In this document: positions 37,560 through 45,598 of the stretch, in pieces
Position numbering within the stretch: position 1 is the first letter of the stretch
How the letters are laid out: every line of letters begins with the position of its first letter
Assembly (NCBI RefSeq): GCF_002105465.1
Contig: NZ_NCSQ01000174.1
Span: forward strand, 173,069-237,068
DNA: 64,000 nt
Origin: Aquidulcibacter paucihalophilus
GTDB taxonomy: Bacteria; Pseudomonadota; Alphaproteobacteria; Caulobacterales; Aquidulcibacteraceae
Direction: 5' to 3'
The notes under the pieces: generated by a model
What the model saw: the letters and a program-made list of their open reading frames with translations, nothing else
The model's database searches: none
Told to the model about the DNA's origin: nothing
Made by a program: the position numbers and the translations under genes

Positions 37560-39701
37560 TCAATCTGGCGTGTGCGCGCGCAGATGGAACATTAAGACTT
37601 GCTCTGGCGCCGTCAGCGGCAGGCCCATGCCAACCTCTTGCAGCAACCGCCCCGTCATCACCTGACCGGCCCCTGTAAGATCCAATACCTCGACGCTGGA
37701 GCCCGCCGACCACGAACGGAATTTGGGCGGCCAGACAAGTTTCACAAGATAGCTCATGTCCGGGTCCAAGCCGTGGAAGAGAACGCGCGGCAGAAGGCGT
37801 TGAACTTGGCTGCGCATAATGGCGATCGAATAAAGCGCTTCGGTTTGATCTTGCGCGATCACGCCCATGCCCAACAGCTCGTCAGAGGTTTTTAGGCGCA
37901 CCAAATTGCCATTGTGTAGCAGCTCTCGATGGGCCTTATGGCATGCAATGGCCTCTTTCAGGATCGCCAGCTCTGTGTCAGATTCTTCCAACAAATTGAG
38001 CTCAAGACCCATATGGCCGATCATCGCGGTCCCTGCCCGCATCGCCATGGACAAGGTTCGGCCCGTAATGTGACAGCGGCGGGGCCCAACATGAGCACCC
38101 AGGACTTCCAGCGGAAAGAAGAAGCTTGCCCCGCGCTGGATATCTTGGCGGTCCAAAGCGTCATTGCTGTCGGATGTCCAAATCCGGTCGGTATAGCTCA
38201 GAACACCATAATCAGCCCGCGCGCCGCCGGAGGCACAGGATTCAAACTCCACCTGCGGGTGGGCGATCCGTAATCGTTCGAGCAAAGCATAGAGCGCTTG
38301 GACTTGGGCGTGCGAGCGTTGATAGCCCTGATGGTCGCCTGGATGGCTGATGTCCCGGTTCATATCCCATTTGACATAGCCAATGGCATGATCGCGCAAA
38401 ATCGCGTCGATGCGCTCAAACAAATAGTCGGAGACCTCGGGACGCGAAATATCCAGCACCACTTGGTTGCGAAACGGCACTTGTTCCACATGGGCAAGGC
38501 TTAACACCCAATCGGGATGGGCGCGATACAGGTCTGAATCGGGATTGACCATCTCAGGCTCAAACCAAATCCCCATTTCCATGCCGAGGCCCGTTACATA
38601 ATCAATCAGGGGCTTTAGGCCTTCGGGATAGACGTCGGCTGAAACATACCAATCGCCCAGACCAGACGTGTCATCGCGGCGGGAGCCAAACCACCCATCA
38701 TCCAACACAAAACGCTCTACCCCCACCGCCGCTGCGCGATCAGCAATGGCTTTCAGGCGATCAAGGTCATGGTCAAAAAAGACGGCCTCCCACGTATTGT
38801 AATGGACAGGGCGAACTTTGGCGCGCGTCTCGGCGCGCAAGATTTGACTGCGGACATGGGCGTGGAAGCGCTGGCTGAGGTTCGAGAGACCTTCGCGGCT
38901 ATAGGCGGCGTGGATGGTGGGCGCGTGGAAGGTTTCGCCTTGCTTCAGCCGGATTTCACCGGGGCCTAATAGCGCGCCAAGCCCTGCAAAGACCCGCCCG
39001 TCATGCAGACTATCTACCCGCATACGGTGATTGCCACTCCAGCCCAGATGCAGGCCATAGGCCTCCCCTTGCACTTCATCGGTTGTATCGCCGCACAGAA
39101 TGAGGGCGGGCAGGCCATCATGCGAAGTACGACCCCGACGGCTTTCGCGCAGATACGTACCTGCAAAACGCTTCACCCGTTCGCGCTGAAATTCCAAAGC
39201 CCAGCGACCGGTAAAGCCGATCAGATCGGTCATATGATTGGCGATGGGCAATACGGCTGTCGCGCATTCACTGACCTCCAGCAGGCCCTCGCCCAAATTG
39301 GTCAGCGCAGACTGGATGGTCAAAACGCCTGTGACAGCATCAAGCCGCAGTTCATAGGCCAAACCCACCTGTGTGTGGTCGTCGCGGCAGGCAATATGGA
39401 TCGTGTCGCCTGCTTGTGTGGCCTCTGTCACGACAAAACGGCTACCCCAATCTTTTCCAGCACGGTGCACGACAATGCCGGAGGGGCCAAGTAGGCCAAG
39501 GCCTGCCTCCATCGCCAGCGACGCATCGACAAATACGTCCGAGCTACCCGGTCCACCCTGATGGCTGGCAAGCGACTTAAGAACCCGTGCGTCCACATCA
39601 TCGGGCAAGCCAGTCCCCCAATGCAGGATCGCCGGTGGTGCACCGCGCTTCGCCGCCACGACCAAACTCGTTCCACCGCCATGGAGGATCAGATTATCCA
39701 T
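37560..39701 (-). CDS. GH36 alpha-galactosidase
   Basis: 713 residues without a signal peptide, so cytoplasmic. The N-terminal beta-sandwich is followed by the catalytic barrel, with nucleophile Asp446 in VKWDMNR and the acid/base region TSDSNDALDR, then a C-terminal beta domain. LDDGWFG and FESCASGGARADYG are also GH36 hallmarks. It hydrolyses terminal alpha-galactosides. It is divergent from the symporter and glycerol kinase genes, so imported alpha-galactosides, possibly galactosyl-glycerol, are the likely substrate (inference). Confidence 0.92.
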   Translation of the reverse strand: MDNLILHGGGTSLVVAAKRGAPPAILHWGTGLPDDVDARVLKSLASHQGGPGSSDVFVDASLAMEAGLGLLGPSGIVVHRAGKDWGSRFVVTEATQAGDTIHIACRDDHTQVGLAYELRLDAVTGVLTIQSALTNLGEGLLEVSECATAVLPIANHMTDLIGFTGRWALEFQRERVKRFAGTYLRESRRGRTSHDGLPALILCGDTTDEVQGEAYGLHLGWSGNHRMRVDSLHDGRVFAGLGALLGPGEIRLKQGETFHAPTIHAAYSREGLSNLSQRFHAHVRSQILRAETRAKVRPVHYNTWEAVFFDHDLDRLKAIADRAAAVGVERFVLDDGWFGSRRDDTSGLGDWYVSADVYPEGLKPLIDYVTGLGMEMGIWFEPEMVNPDSDLYRAHPDWVLSLAHVEQVPFRNQVVLDISRPEVSDYLFERIDAILRDHAIGYVKWDMNRDISHPGDHQGYQRSHAQVQALYALLERLRIAHPQVEFESCASGGARADYGVLSYTDRIWTSDSNDALDRQDIQRGASFFFPLEVLGAHVGPRRCHITGRTLSMAMRAGTAMIGHMGLELNLLEESDTELAILKEAIACHKAHRELLHNGNLVRLKTSDELLGMGVIAQDQTEALYSIAIMRSQVQRLLPRVLFHGLDPDMSYLVKLVWPPKFRSWSAGSSVEVLDLTGAGQVMTGRLLQEVGMGLPLTAPEQVLMFHLRAHTPD

Positions 39702-39725
39702 AATGTTGTTCCCAAATTGCTGCCT

Positions 39726-39777
39726 GGCAAGCTCCGCGCGGACTGCTCGCTTTTATTTTCCATTTCCGAAGCTTGCC
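39726..39777. promoter_or_regulatory. Split inverted repeat in the galactosidase/symporter promoter region
   Basis: GGCAAGC (39726-39732) and GCTTGCC (39771-39777) form perfect 7-base arms 38 bases apart, inside the 133-bp divergent promoter region. Such spaced half-sites could bind a sugar-responsive repressor, but none is encoded nearby. Confidence 0.25.
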
Positions 39778-39834
39778 TCGGCGTGAAGGGCTTACTAGTG
39801 TCTGCACCTAAAGAAAAGGCAAGGGGGAAATGCC

Positions 39835-41373
39835 ATGTTTCAAGGCAGCGCGTCGGCGTTACAAATCGGCATTTTCTTCGGGCTAACCGCCCTGATCGCC
39901 CTCATGACCTATTGGAAAGTGCATGGTGCCGGCGCAGGTCACAAAGACCGACAGAAGGATGGCGGGACCACGCGGGAAGTCTTTCTAGCAGGCGGTGGTC
40001 TTTCTTGGTTGTTTGTGGCTGGGGCCATCACCTTAACCAATCTTTCGACCGAGCAATTGGTGGGCATGAATGGCAACCAGATGTTGTTGCTCGCCTGGTG
40101 GGAAATATGCGGCTTCTTTGGCCTCTTGATTTTGGCCTTCGTCTTTGTGCCCATCTATTACCGAAACAACTGTACCACGGTGACCGAGCTGTTGGAGAAG
40201 CGTTATAAAGGCGGCAGCATTCGCACCGTCATTTCCGCTCTATTCCTGATCGGCAATGTGCTGATTTATCTGCCTGCGGCGCTCTATAGCGGCAGCTTAT
40301 TCCTGCAATCCATGTTCGGGGTGGACTGGTCGCTTTTGTGGTTTGCCGCACCCATGGCCATTATTGCTGCCATTTATACGATTACCGGCGGCCTGCGGGC
40401 TGTAGCGGTGATGGACACCTATTCCGGCATTGGCGTGCTGGCGATTGCTTTTTTGGTCGTGATCTTGGCGCTTGCGGCAGTGAATTTTGACATTGTTTCG
40501 GGTGTGCCTGAGGAGCGTATCTCGATGATCGGCTCTTTCACATCGCCCATTCCGTTCCACACCCTGTTTACGGGCATGTTGTTCATCCAAATCTTCTATT
40601 GGTCGACCAATCAGAACATCACGCAAAAGGCAATGACGGCCCCAACCGTCCAAGAGGCGCAGAAAGGGGTTTTGGCCGCCGCTGCGGTGCGAATCCTGAT
40701 TATCCCCGCCATTGTGGTGATCCCCGGTGTGGTGGCTTATAAGCTGTTTGGCAGTGTAGGGGATGCCGCTTATGGCAAGCTTGTCGCCCATGTCTTGCCG
40801 TCGTGGATGTCGGGTGCTTTTGCCGCCATGATGGCTGCGGCCGTCATCGCGCATACCAGTGCGATCCTCAATTCGAGTGTGGCGCTTTATTCCATCGATT
40901 TCCATGAGAAGTTCATTGGCGCGGTCAAGAACCATTGGCGCTTGGCCGCCTTGGCGTCGGCCGTGCTGACCGTGACCTCCATTGCGCTCGTGCCTGTCTT
41001 CCAAAATGCCAAGAGCATCATCAATCTGTTGCAAGAGCTAAACGGGCTCTTCTCCATGCCGATCTTATCGGCCTTTATCGCAGGGCTCTTGTTCCGCAAT
41101 GTCGATGCACGGGCCGCAATTGCAGGCCTGATCTTTGGCTTCTTGCTTTATGGCTTCCATAATTTCGTGCTCTACAAGCCAGACACCTTGTTTCCGGGCG
41201 AGACCTTCTATCAGCATATTGGCCTTTACTGGCTGCACTATATCGACGTGATGTTGATCGTGCTGATCACCTCCGTCATCACCGCTTTGAGCGTCAATCG
41301 CTGGGTGTTTGGCAATAAGGCCGTGTTCATTTTCAGCGCGAAAGGGCGCGCCATGAAGGCGATGGAACCATGA
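39835..41373 (+). CDS. Sodium:solute symporter (SSS/SLC5 family, sugar type)
   Basis: 512 residues with about 14 membrane helices. The opening helices, ITLTNLSTEQLVGMNGNQM and the ITGGLRAVAVMDTYSG segment follow the SGLT-like branch of the SSS family, which imports sugars or cyclitols with sodium. AAGGGGGAAA precedes ATG 39835. It is divergent from the alpha-galactosidase, and its stop overlaps the glpK start by ATGA, so transport and kinase are translationally coupled. Confidence 0.88.
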   Translation: MFQGSASALQIGIFFGLTALIALMTYWKVHGAGAGHKDRQKDGGTTREVFLAGGGLSWLFVAGAITLTNLSTEQLVGMNGNQMLLLAWWEICGFFGLLILAFVFVPIYYRNNCTTVTELLEKRYKGGSIRTVISALFLIGNVLIYLPAALYSGSLFLQSMFGVDWSLLWFAAPMAIIAAIYTITGGLRAVAVMDTYSGIGVLAIAFLVVILALAAVNFDIVSGVPEERISMIGSFTSPIPFHTLFTGMLFIQIFYWSTNQNITQKAMTAPTVQEAQKGVLAAAAVRILIIPAIVVIPGVVAYKLFGSVGDAAYGKLVAHVLPSWMSGAFAAMMAAAVIAHTSAILNSSVALYSIDFHEKFIGAVKNHWRLAALASAVLTVTSIALVPVFQNAKSIINLLQELNGLFSMPILSAFIAGLLFRNVDARAAIAGLIFGFLLYGFHNFVLYKPDTLFPGETFYQHIGLYWLHYIDVMLIVLITSVITALSVNRWVFGNKAVFIFSAKGRAMKAMEP

Positions 41374-42836
41374 GTGACAAGATCCTTGTGATTGATGAGG
41401 GCACCACCTCCACCCGCGTGATGCTGTTTGCCGCCGATGGCACCTGCCTTGGCAGCGCGCAAAAGCCCTTGACCCAGCATTATCCAGCGCCCGGTCTGGT
41501 CGAGCATGATGCAGACGAGATATGGACGCTGACTCTCGCCTGCGCCCGGGAAATGGTGGCTCAGGCCGGTGGGGCTTCGGCGATTGCGGGCATTGGCATC
41601 ACCAATCAGCGCGAGACCATCGTGTTTTGGGACAAGACGACGGGCAAGCCACTGGCCCCCGCCATCGTGTGGCAAGATCGTCGTACCGCCGACATGTGTC
41701 AGGCCCTCAAGGATCAAGGCCAAGAGGCGATTGTGCAGGCCAAGACCGGCCTGTTGCTAGACCCCTATTTCTCGGGCTCCAAGATCGGTTGGGCCTTAAG
41801 CAACTGGCCGCACTTGAAAGCGGCGGGCGACAAGCTGGCAGTTGGCACGATTGAGAGCTATCTGGTCTATCGTCTAACAGGTGGCGCCCATATCTCCGAC
41901 GCCACCAATGCCTCGCGCACCGCGCTGATGGCGATTGGCAGTGCGGGGTGGGATGACGGCTTATGCGACCTGTTCGGGGTGCCGCGTGCCATTCTGCCCC
42001 AGATTGTCGATTGCGCCGGCCCCTTAGGCCTGACTTTGCCAGAGCTGTTCGGCGGCGCGATTGCCATTTCGGGCATGGCGGGCGACCAGCAAGCCGCCAC
42101 CATCGGCCAAGCCTGCCTGCGACCCGGCCAGACCAAAGCGACCTTTGGCACCGGGGCGTTTGTCCTCACCCAGACCGGACGGACCCTGCCCCAGTCCAGG
42201 AACCGCTTGCTGGCCACCATTGCGTGGCAATTGGACGGTGTGCGCCATTATGCTTTGGAGGGGTCGGTCTTTGTGGCCGGAAGCTTGATGCAATGGCTGC
42301 GCGATGATGTAGGCCTAATCGAACGGGCCTCAGACTCTGAAAGCCTTGCCCGCAGCGTGGCGGACAATGGCGGCGTCTATTTGGTTCCTGCCCTATCCGG
42401 TCTTGGGGCCCCCCATTGGCAACCCCATGCCCGCGGCGCGATCCATGGCCTCAGCTTCTCGGCCAAGAAGGCCCATGTCGTTCGTGCAGCCCTCGAGGCC
42501 ATGGCCCACCAGACTTATGACCTCAAGACCGCCTTTGCCGCCGATGGGGCCGATTGGGCCGAAGTGCGCATTGATGGCGGCATGGTTGCGAACGACTGGA
42601 TGGCACAAGATCTGGCCGATATTCTGGCCATCGATGTAGAGCGCCCCCACTTTATCGAGACCACGGCTTTGGGCGCCGCCATGCTCGCCGGGGTCGGCTG
42701 TGGCCTTTATGGCTCGCTGGAAGAAGCCGCAATCATGCGCGGCCAAGTTGAGCGCTTTAACCCCGACATGGCTGCAAACATCCGCCAAACGCGCCTCAGC
42801 GGCTGGGCGGATGCGCTGAAACGCGTCTTAGCTTAA
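41370..42836 (+). CDS. glpK: Glycerol kinase
   Basis: 488 residues of the FGGY family. DEGTTSTRVM is the ATP/Mg motif, TNQRETIVFWDKTTG and AIVWQDRRT are typical of GlpK, and GLLLDPYFSGSKIGWAL is a GlpK-diagnostic stretch. GTGAFVLTQTG and DGGMVANDWM complete the ATP site. It phosphorylates glycerol to glycerol-3-phosphate. No glpF or glpD is next to it; instead it is coupled to a sugar-type symporter, an unusual partner that suggests glycerol released from a glycoside. Confidence 0.9.
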   Translation: MSDKILVIDEGTTSTRVMLFAADGTCLGSAQKPLTQHYPAPGLVEHDADEIWTLTLACAREMVAQAGGASAIAGIGITNQRETIVFWDKTTGKPLAPAIVWQDRRTADMCQALKDQGQEAIVQAKTGLLLDPYFSGSKIGWALSNWPHLKAAGDKLAVGTIESYLVYRLTGGAHISDATNASRTALMAIGSAGWDDGLCDLFGVPRAILPQIVDCAGPLGLTLPELFGGAIAISGMAGDQQAATIGQACLRPGQTKATFGTGAFVLTQTGRTLPQSRNRLLATIAWQLDGVRHYALEGSVFVAGSLMQWLRDDVGLIERASDSESLARSVADNGGVYLVPALSGLGAPHWQPHARGAIHGLSFSAKKAHVVRAALEAMAHQTYDLKTAFAADGADWAEVRIDGGMVANDWMAQDLADILAIDVERPHFIETTALGAAMLAGVGCGLYGSLEEAAIMRGQVERFNPDMAANIRQTRLSGWADALKRVLA

Positions 42837-42846
42837 GCGTCTAAAT

Positions 42847-42886
42847 CCACCCTGTACGCCTTTAACCCTGCGACTCTGCAGGGTGG
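42847..42886 (+). terminator. Hairpin after glpK, possibly two alternative stems
   Basis: CCACCCTG (42847-42854) can pair with CAGGGTGG (42879-42886), while CCCTGC (42866-42871) can pair with GCAGGG (42878-42883). The right arm is shared, so the two stems exclude each other. There is no U-run, so a terminator role is only probable from position after glpK. Confidence 0.35.
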
Positions 42887-42947
42887 CGAGACTTGCCCTT
42901 TCGCAGAGGGGGACAGCTAGGCCGCACCGCGTCCAATGCACACCTAC

Positions 42948-43020
42948 TGACAAGACTGCATGTCATTTAGACAAGTGTGCTTGACAAAGCCTTGGCCGTG
43001 TGTGACAAGCATCCTTGTCA
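42948..43020 (+). promoter_or_regulatory. Three TGACAAG-N4-CTTGTCA operator-like repeats
   Basis: Sites at 42948-42965 (one mismatch), 42969-42986 (two mismatches) and 43003-43020 (perfect 7-base arms, 4-base spacer). Starts are 21 and 34 bp apart. They lie directly upstream of ATG 43041. The second overlaps a TTGACA that could be a -35 box. The operon encodes an XRE regulator, the natural ligand of such sites. Confidence 0.65.
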
Positions 43021-43040
43021 TATTAACAAGGAAACATGAC

Positions 43041-43760
43041 ATGACGAATAGAACACCTCCAAAACCTCGGACGAAGGGAAAGGGAAACTTTCTACTCGGC
43101 GTTGCGGGACTTGCGTTCCTAGGTGGCATCGTCGGCTACTTCGTCGGCGGCTGGGTTCGTGAGTTTGAAGAAGGCCGCACCGGGCTATTCCTCGCTGAGA
43201 TTGGGTTTGCGCCTTCGCTCAGCCTCTTTATCGGTGTGCTTCTCCTAATCATCTATCTGATCAGCGCCGGCCTATTTGGTTTGGCGATGGTCAATCCGAA
43301 AGTTGCGCGCAATCGGGTCTTGACGGGGGGGCTTGGCGACAATCCCAGCTCTCGTCGGGCCTTCTCCTCCCTCGCGCTGTTTTATGTGGGCTATAGTTTG
43401 GCGTTTGGTACTCTGGTCTTTCTGCACGCCTTTCCTAAAACAGCCTTTGGCCAGCCTTTCTTCGTGTTAGGCCTCATCCTTATAGGTGCGGCCTTGATGG
43501 GGTGGTGTGCCTACCGCGTCTGGAAAAGTTTTGACGAGTTCTTCCGGGCGATTTGGGTAGAATCGGGTGCTTTGTCAGCTTTCATCGTCCTTTTGGGCTT
43601 CTTCGTTGAGATGGGGGCCACCCAGCTTGGACTCTACAAAGGCATGACGGGCTTTGACTGGCTGGTTCTCTATCAGTTTGTTTATCTTGTCATTTATGGC
43701 GTGGTATCTGGGATCCGCGACCCCAATATGCTCACCATGGAGGAACCAGAAGACGCATGA
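43041..43760 (+). CDS. Multi-pass membrane protein of unknown function
   Basis: 239 residues from ATG 43041, preceded by AAGGAAA; an upstream in-frame ATG at 42960 lies inside the operator region and is unlikely. A basic Pro/Lys-rich N-terminus is followed by about six membrane helices. No known motif is seen. Its stop overlaps the regulator start by ATGA. It heads a three-gene operon with an XRE regulator and a second membrane protein. Confidence 0.7.
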   Translation: MTNRTPPKPRTKGKGNFLLGVAGLAFLGGIVGYFVGGWVREFEEGRTGLFLAEIGFAPSLSLFIGVLLLIIYLISAGLFGLAMVNPKVARNRVLTGGLGDNPSSRRAFSSLALFYVGYSLAFGTLVFLHAFPKTAFGQPFFVLGLILIGAALMGWCAYRVWKSFDEFFRAIWVESGALSAFIVLLGFFVEMGATQLGLYKGMTGFDWLVLYQFVYLVIYGVVSGIRDPNMLTMEEPEDA

Positions 43761-43951
43761 AGAACCGTCTCAAAGTTCTCCGAGCCGAACGGGATTGGTC
43801 CCAATCCGATCTGGCTGACGCGCTCGATGTCTCCCGCCAAACCATCAACGCCTTGGAGACAGGGAAATATGATCCCTCCCTGCCTTTAGCCTTCAAGATT
43901 GCGCGCCTCTTTGGGTTGCCGATCGAAGCCATCTTTGAGGACACGCTATGA
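43757..43951 (+). CDS. Short XRE-family helix-turn-helix regulator
   Basis: 64 residues that are almost entirely an HTH: LKVLRAERDWSQSDLADALD with recognition helix VSRQTINALETGKYDPSL and the C-terminal FGLPIEAIFE. This is the YgzD/CopG-sized XRE type often paired with DUF membrane proteins. It overlaps both neighbours by ATGA, so its level is tied to theirs. It likely represses the operon at the triple inverted repeats upstream. Confidence 0.88.
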   Translation: MKNRLKVLRAERDWSQSDLADALDVSRQTINALETGKYDPSLPLAFKIARLFGLPIEAIFEDTL

Positions 43952-44406
43952 ACGACACGCCTCCTTTGCCTCTAAAGACAAAATGGTCCAGACAGACCAA
44001 GCTCAATGTCTACATTGTCGGCTCCCTGCTGATCGGGGCCGGGATTGGCCTCAGCCTGCCTTTCAGAGCCACAGGAGGTCCGACTGCCTGGTTTGTCGTG
44101 CTGCTGGTTCTTGCGATGATCTTGGGCTTGGCGGCGACCATCCACTATACCAGGCTGCTCGACGAATTGGCGCGCCATACCCATGAGGTCGCCTTTTATT
44201 GGGGTTCAGTTCTTACGATTTCGATCTGCTTTGTCCCAATTGCAGCTTTGGTGGGCTTTCCAGAGTTTCAACTTCCGAGCTTGGAAACTTTGCTTGGCAC
44301 CAAAACTCACGCCTTTGCTGCGGGCATGGGCGTAGCCATGGGGATCCTTCTGGCGACCTATTTGGCCATTTGGGCTCAGATTTGGCTCAAGCGAAATCAA
44401 GCCTAA
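43948..44406 (+). CDS. Four-helix membrane protein of unknown function
   Basis: 152 residues with four membrane helices (about 22-42, 48-66, 82-108, 122-146). A charged helix between the second and third helices reads HYTRLLDELARHTHEVAFYW. No family assigned with certainty. It is the last gene of the regulator operon, with an ATGA overlap. A role in stress or signal response is only a guess from regulator pairing. Confidence 0.7.
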   Translation: MNDTPPLPLKTKWSRQTKLNVYIVGSLLIGAGIGLSLPFRATGGPTAWFVVLLVLAMILGLAATIHYTRLLDELARHTHEVAFYWGSVLTISICFVPIAALVGFPEFQLPSLETLLGTKTHAFAAGMGVAMGILLATYLAIWAQIWLKRNQA

Positions 44407-44469
44407 GCCCGCCTATCCAGCTTTTGTTTAACCCTCCAACCAACCTTAACCTCTGTAAGGACTATAACG

Positions 44470-45396
44470 ATGAAAAAGACTCTCTTAGTTGCCCTGTCGG
44501 CTTTCAGTATTGCCCTCTTCCAAGCTCCATCCGTTTTGGCACAACCAGCCAAAGCACCTGCGGCGGCACCAGCTAGCCAAAAGGCTACCCCCGCTCTGTG
44601 GGTGGTGAAGGACAGCGATACCACCATCTATCTGTTCGGCACTTTCCATCTGATGGCCCCCGACGTTAACTGGAACCATGGCAAGGTAAAGGCCGCTTTT
44701 GAAAGCTCCGACACTTTGCGCTTAGAAATCGCCAATCTGGAAGCCGAAGGTCCCGTCATTGCCAATCTGATGGCCACAAAGGGCCAATTGCCAGCCGGCA
44801 AGACCCTCTTTGATGGCTTGACCGAAGCCCAAACAACAGGGCTCAATTCCATCATCGCCCAAAGTGGCTTCCCTCCCCAAGCCATCCAACAAATGCGGCC
44901 TTGGATGGCCAGCCTCATTCTGTCGCTCAGCCTCTATCAAAAGCTAGGCCTTGACCCAAATCAGGGGGTAGACAAGACGCTGGATAGCTTGGCCCGTGCG
45001 GCAAACAAGCCGGTGGAAGGCTTTGAAACCGGTGCCGAGCAAGTGGGCTTCTTCGCCAATCTGACCGACGCCCAACAACGGGCGATGTTGGTCTCGACCA
45101 TCGAGGACTGGGACCAAGCCACAACCATGTTGAACGACATGGTCGACGCTTGGAAGACCGGTAATGCCGACAAGCTGGGCGATCTGATGAATACCAGCCT
45201 GCGTACCCAGCCTGAGCTTGCCAAACTTATCTTGGCTGATCGCAACCAGCGTTGGGCCGATTGGATCGCCGCCCGGATGGCCAAGCCCGGTACTGTCTTT
45301 GTCGCCGTCGGTGCCGGCCACCTAAGCGGCCCTGACAGCGTACAGGCTTTCTTAAAGCAAAAGGGCATCTCCTCCAGCCGAATTGACACGAAGTAA
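44470..45396 (+). CDS. TraB/GumN-family protein
   Basis: 308 residues with a signal peptide (cleavage near SVLAQP), so it is exported. After an Ala/Pro-rich linker comes the TraB/GumN fold with GTFHLMAPDVNW near the start and GAGHLSGPDSV near the end, the two metal-binding motifs of this Tiki-like family of putative metalloproteases. GumN lies in xanthan operons in Xanthomonas, but many members are stand-alone, as here. AAGGA precedes ATG 44470. Confidence 0.85.
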   Translation: MKKTLLVALSAFSIALFQAPSVLAQPAKAPAAAPASQKATPALWVVKDSDTTIYLFGTFHLMAPDVNWNHGKVKAAFESSDTLRLEIANLEAEGPVIANLMATKGQLPAGKTLFDGLTEAQTTGLNSIIAQSGFPPQAIQQMRPWMASLILSLSLYQKLGLDPNQGVDKTLDSLARAANKPVEGFETGAEQVGFFANLTDAQQRAMLVSTIEDWDQATTMLNDMVDAWKTGNADKLGDLMNTSLRTQPELAKLILADRNQRWADWIAARMAKPGTVFVAVGAGHLSGPDSVQAFLKQKGISSSRIDTK

Positions 45397-45415
45397 GCCG
45401 CCGCTTCCGACGCCT

Positions 45416-45450
45416 GATCTCCGCTGAAGCGCGAGCTTCCAGCGGGGATC
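45416..45450 (+). repeat. REP-like hairpin
   Basis: GATCTCCGCTGAAGC and GCTTCCAGCGGGGATC pair with one bulge and one mismatch around a 4-base loop. It lies 20 bp after the TraB-like gene and may also stop transcription. It has no U-run. Confidence 0.5.
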
Positions 45451-45470
45451 TCAGCGAGTTTGCCGCACGA

Positions 45471-45500
45471 CATCCCGGACCGGCTTTGCCGTCCGGGATG
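45471..45500 (+). repeat. REP-like hairpin, CATCCCGGAC type
   Basis: Perfect 10-base arms CATCCCGGAC and GTCCGGGATG around a 10-base loop. The arm start CATCCCGGA recurs at the end of the window (63887), which suggests a dispersed intergenic repeat. It lies between convergent genes. Confidence 0.55.
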
Positions 45501-45598
45501 ACATCCATGGGGTAGGTTTCACCTAGGCCTATTTTGGTGGAAACGCTGTTTCACCTAAACGCTTCTGGATCGGAAAATGTCCAAAACGATCGAATAAA

